Shown: positions 62,040-64,000 of the stretch, piece by piece
Layout of the letters: each line of letters begins with the position of its first letter
Numbering within the stretch: position 1 is the first letter of the stretch
Assembly: GCF_009659625.1 (NCBI RefSeq)
Contig: NZ_VOIW01000005.1
Span: forward strand, 434,001 to 498,000
Length of the DNA: 64,000 nt
Reading direction: 5' to 3'
Source of the DNA: Pseudomonas haemolytica
Lineage (GTDB): Bacteria > Pseudomonadota > Gammaproteobacteria > Pseudomonadales > Pseudomonadaceae
Translations under genes and position numbers: made by a program
Notes under the pieces: model-generated
The model's database searches: none
What the model was told of the DNA's origin: nothing
What the model saw: the letters and a program-made list of their open reading frames with translations, nothing else

Positions 62040-62123
62040 GGCGCACCTCTTTGCAGCGCTAGGGGAATCTGTACGGCATAGAGGTAGGGCGCCACCGCAA
62101 GCAGTGAAGTTCCTTTCAATTTT

Positions 62124-62669
62124 TCAACGCAGCGGGTTGTCGACCTGGATGTAAAACGCATAGATCCCCAACACCAGCCAAAACACCATGAACAACCACG
62201 GCGCACGCATGGAAAACAACAGCGATTTGCGATAGCCCTTGTGAGACGACTCCATTTCGGAAAACAGCGGTGACTCATCGTAGGCCATGCCCATCACCGG
62301 CTCACTGCGCAGCAGCTCGCTTTGCTTGTAGTGCCAGTGGTCGATGATTTCATAGGCGGCACGTATGCCGGGCCAGGCGTTGAGCGAGCTGAGGATACCC
62401 AGTGCGACCAGGAAGACCGGCACCACCAGGGTGAACAGCTTGCCCCACTCCGGGTTGAGGTTGCCCATGCCGGAGACAAAGGCGATAACCAGGAATGACT
62501 GCGCCGTGAGGTAGGCGTCAGTGCGGTTGGCCAGGATGGAGGTTTCGTACTGGATTTCGCGGCGGTAGAAGTCGAGGCGGTCCTTGGGCGAGCCGAAGAT
62601 CTTCGCGTTGTGTTCGCTGTGGTCGTTCAGGGCCGCTTCCGGCGTGTTTGGAGAGATGATTCTGGGCAC
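62124..62669 (-). CDS. Membrane protein of unknown function
   Basis: About 181 residues from a GTG at 62669, with GGAG 7 bases before it. The first 60 residues are soluble (AKIFGSPKDRLDFYRREIQY); two hydrophobic segments follow (AQSFLVIAFVSGMGNLNPEW and LFTLVVPVFLVALGILSSL), then a cytoplasmic stretch and a C-terminal helix (RAPWLFMVFWLVLGIYAFYI). No known family. A longer frame upstream crosses a REP hairpin and is not credible. Confidence 0.65.
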   Translation of the reverse strand: MPRIISPNTPEAALNDHSEHNAKIFGSPKDRLDFYRREIQYETSILANRTDAYLTAQSFLVIAFVSGMGNLNPEWGKLFTLVVPVFLVALGILSSLNAWPGIRAAYEIIDHWHYKQSELLRSEPVMGMAYDESPLFSEMESSHKGYRKSLLFSMRAPWLFMVFWLVLGIYAFYIQVDNPLR

Positions 62670-62764
62670 GACGGTGCTCCACACGATGACTAATCTGGTT
62701 AGAAGAAGCGCGTCGCAATGAAGTTCAAGTTTGTTCACGCCTAGGTTGGAACGAACACGGTTTG

Positions 62765-62796
62765 AATGTGGGAGGGGGCTTGCCCCCTCCCACATT
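62765..62796. repeat. REP-like hairpin
   Basis: AATGTGGGAGGGGG and CCCCCTCCCACATT form a perfect 14-base stem around CTTG. It is a REP-type element; the following TTTT means it could also terminate transcripts reading in the plus direction. It separates the membrane protein gene from the helicase gene. Confidence 0.8.
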
Positions 62797-62814
62797 TTGA
62801 CCGCCGTACGTCTG

Positions 62815-64000
62815 TCAGATATCGATCGCCCACCAACGCGGCAGCAACTGCCGCACACGTGTCTCGCCAAAGCGGTCATCGATCAACATCACCACCCCAT
62901 GGTCTTGCTGGCTGCGAATCACCCTCCCCGCCGCCTGCACGACTTTCTGCAAGCCGGGATACAGATAGGTGTAGTCATAACCTGCACCAAAGATCGCGCC
63001 CATGCGCGCCTTCATTTGCTCGTTGACCGGGTTCAATTGCGGCAAGCCCAGGGTGGCGATAAAGGCGCCAATCAGGCGGGCACCGGGCAAGTCGATACCT
63101 TCGCCAAACGCGCCACCCAGTACAGCAAAGCCGATGCCCTGGCTGTGTTGGGTGAATTGGTCCAGGAAGGCCTGGCGCTCGGCCTCGGCCATGCCCCGTG
63201 ATTGCAACCACAGCGCAATCTGCGGGTGCCGCTCGGCCAGTAACTGCGCCACTTGTTGCAGGTAATCGAAGCTGGAGAAAAACGCCAGGTAGTTGCCCGG
63301 CTGCTCGATGAATTGCCGCGCAATCAGTTCGACAATCGGCTCCAGCGATGCCTGGCGATGCACGAACCGGGTGGAGATGGCATCGACGATACGCACCTGC
63401 AATTGCTCGGCCTTGAACGGCGACTCCACATCGACCCAGGCGGTATCCGCCGGCATGCCGAGCAGGTCGGCGTAATAGCGGCGCGGGCTCAAGGTCGCGG
63501 AGAACAGCACGCTACTGCGGGCTGCGCTCAATCGCGGCCGGATGAATTCGGCCGGCACCACATTGCGCAGGCACAGGGTCGAGCTGCTGCGTTTGCCACT
63601 GAACTGGCGCTTGCTGATATCGAAAATGAAGTGCTCGTTGAACAGCTCCGCCACCTTGGCCCATTGCAGCGCCTCGAAGTAGAAGGTTTGCAGGTCGCCG
63701 CTGAGGGATTCGGGGTGATCGTTGAAGTAGTCGCCCATGGCGCTGGTGCACAGGCTCAGGGCCTGGAGCAGTTTTTCGGGCCGGGCGGCATAGGCCTGGT
63801 ACGGCGCGACCTGGTCCTTATGCAAGGCGTTCCACTCGCGGTTCAGGCGCTGCAAGGGTTTGTTCAGCGGCTCGGGCGCGGTGTCGCGCAGAGCCTTGAG
63901 GCTGTATTGGTCGAGGCTGGCGCTGTACATCGAACGGGCGCGCTCCACCAGGTTGTGCGCCTCGTCCACCAGCACAGCGACGCGCCATTGGTTCAGCTGG
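62815..64000 (-). CDS. DinG/Rad3-family (XPD-like) DNA helicase, C-terminal part, cut by window edge
   Basis: The frame is open from the window edge to the stop at 62815, 395 codons visible. VLVDEAHNLVERARSMYS is the DEAH box of Rad3-type helicases; later blocks are SVLFSATLSPRRYYADLLG (motif III region), GNYLAFFSSFDYLQQVAQLL, IGFAVLGGAFGEGIDLPG (motif V) and QAAGRVIRSQQDHGVVML (motif VI). The N-terminal Walker A and iron-sulfur cluster region lie outside the window. It is expected to unwind 5'-3' on structured DNA in repair. Confidence 0.87.
   Translation of the reverse strand, partial: QLNQWRVAVLVDEAHNLVERARSMYSASLDQYSLKALRDTAPEPLNKPLQRLNREWNALHKDQVAPYQAYAARPEKLLQALSLCTSAMGDYFNDHPESLSGDLQTFYFEALQWAKVAELFNEHFIFDISKRQFSGKRSSSTLCLRNVVPAEFIRPRLSAARSSVLFSATLSPRRYYADLLGMPADTAWVDVESPFKAEQLQVRIVDAISTRFVHRQASLEPIVELIARQFIEQPGNYLAFFSSFDYLQQVAQLLAERHPQIALWLQSRGMAEAERQAFLDQFTQHSQGIGFAVLGGAFGEGIDLPGARLIGAFIATLGLPQLNPVNEQMKARMGAIFGAGYDYTYLYPGLQKVVQAAGRVIRSQQDHGVVMLIDDRFGETRVRQLLPRWWAIDI

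Noticed and set aside
62765..62796. Dedicated Rho-independent terminator of the helicase or membrane protein gene
   Set aside because: The stem is the REP sequence found in many places, and the U run is on the plus strand while both flanking genes are on the minus strand.

Overview
The window looks like a piece of chromosome from a Pseudomonas of the fluorescens group. Supporting signs are the high-GC coding style, a pseudomonad-type arn (lipid A aminoarabinose) operon, a MexHI-OpmD-like RND pump, ferric-siderophore cell-surface signalling, polyamine catabolism genes, and fluorescens-type REP/REPIN repeats. The main landmark is a sequence at 18622-18649 that matches the chromosomal dif site almost base for base, so the window spans the replication terminus. 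GGGNAGGG (FtsK-orienting, KOPS-like) octamers found by eye all point right before dif and all point left after it.

Layout. 1-8354 (minus): arnC-arnA-arnD-arnT-arnE-arnF-ugd plus the start of another GT-C glycosyltransferase, all coupled by overlapping stop/start codons; arnB is not present. 8767-12767: a secreted protein, an orphan tyrosine recombinase preceded by nested inverted repeats, an SDR oxidoreductase whose ribosome binding site lies in a hairpin, and a Bcr/CflA drug exporter. 12908-17864: a compact phosphorylative 2-deoxyribose locus (kinase, permease, epimerase-like protein, DeoR-type regulator, deoC) with one palindrome shared by both control regions. 18.0-19.1 kb: a small secreted protein, then dif with the scar of an integrative element (duplicated attachment-like core and a truncated integrase). 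19.0-23.1 kb: Fur box, FecI-type sigma factor, FecR-type anti-sigma factor and TonB-dependent transducer.

23.2-26.2 kb holds a nitrilase-family gene fused in frame to the tail of a PotF-like polyamine-binding protein, a LuxR-type regulator and a P1-family (DmpA-like) peptidase. 26.4-34.6 kb holds an AraC regulator, an MFS transporter and an RND tripartite pump. 34.6-38.3 kb holds a CsbD-like protein, an orphan HoxX homologue and an AT-rich HEPN-like gene. 38.4-45.8 kb is an amine/polyamine catabolic cluster (two-cupin protein, PuuC-like dehydrogenase, APC permease, SpuC-like aminotransferase, LuxR regulator paralogous to the one at 24.3 kb). 45.9-50.4 kb holds a flavin monooxygenase, a sulfonate-type binding protein and a two-component system.

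50.5-54.4 kb ends in an AT-rich two-gene island, an ABC-type ATPase plus an HNH nuclease, which resembles a Septu (PtuAB) antiphage system; its nuclease gene has a poly-G run near the start. 54.5-64.0 kb is mostly housekeeping-like: RidA, an intergenic repeat block (three-way-junction repeat, hexamer repeat, REPIN), rlhA, an EamA exporter with a divergent Lrp regulator, an aminotransferase, a CPA1 antiporter, small acidic proteins, a membrane protein, and the C-terminal part of a DinG/Rad3-type helicase cut by the window edge. No rRNA, tRNA or CRISPR array was seen.
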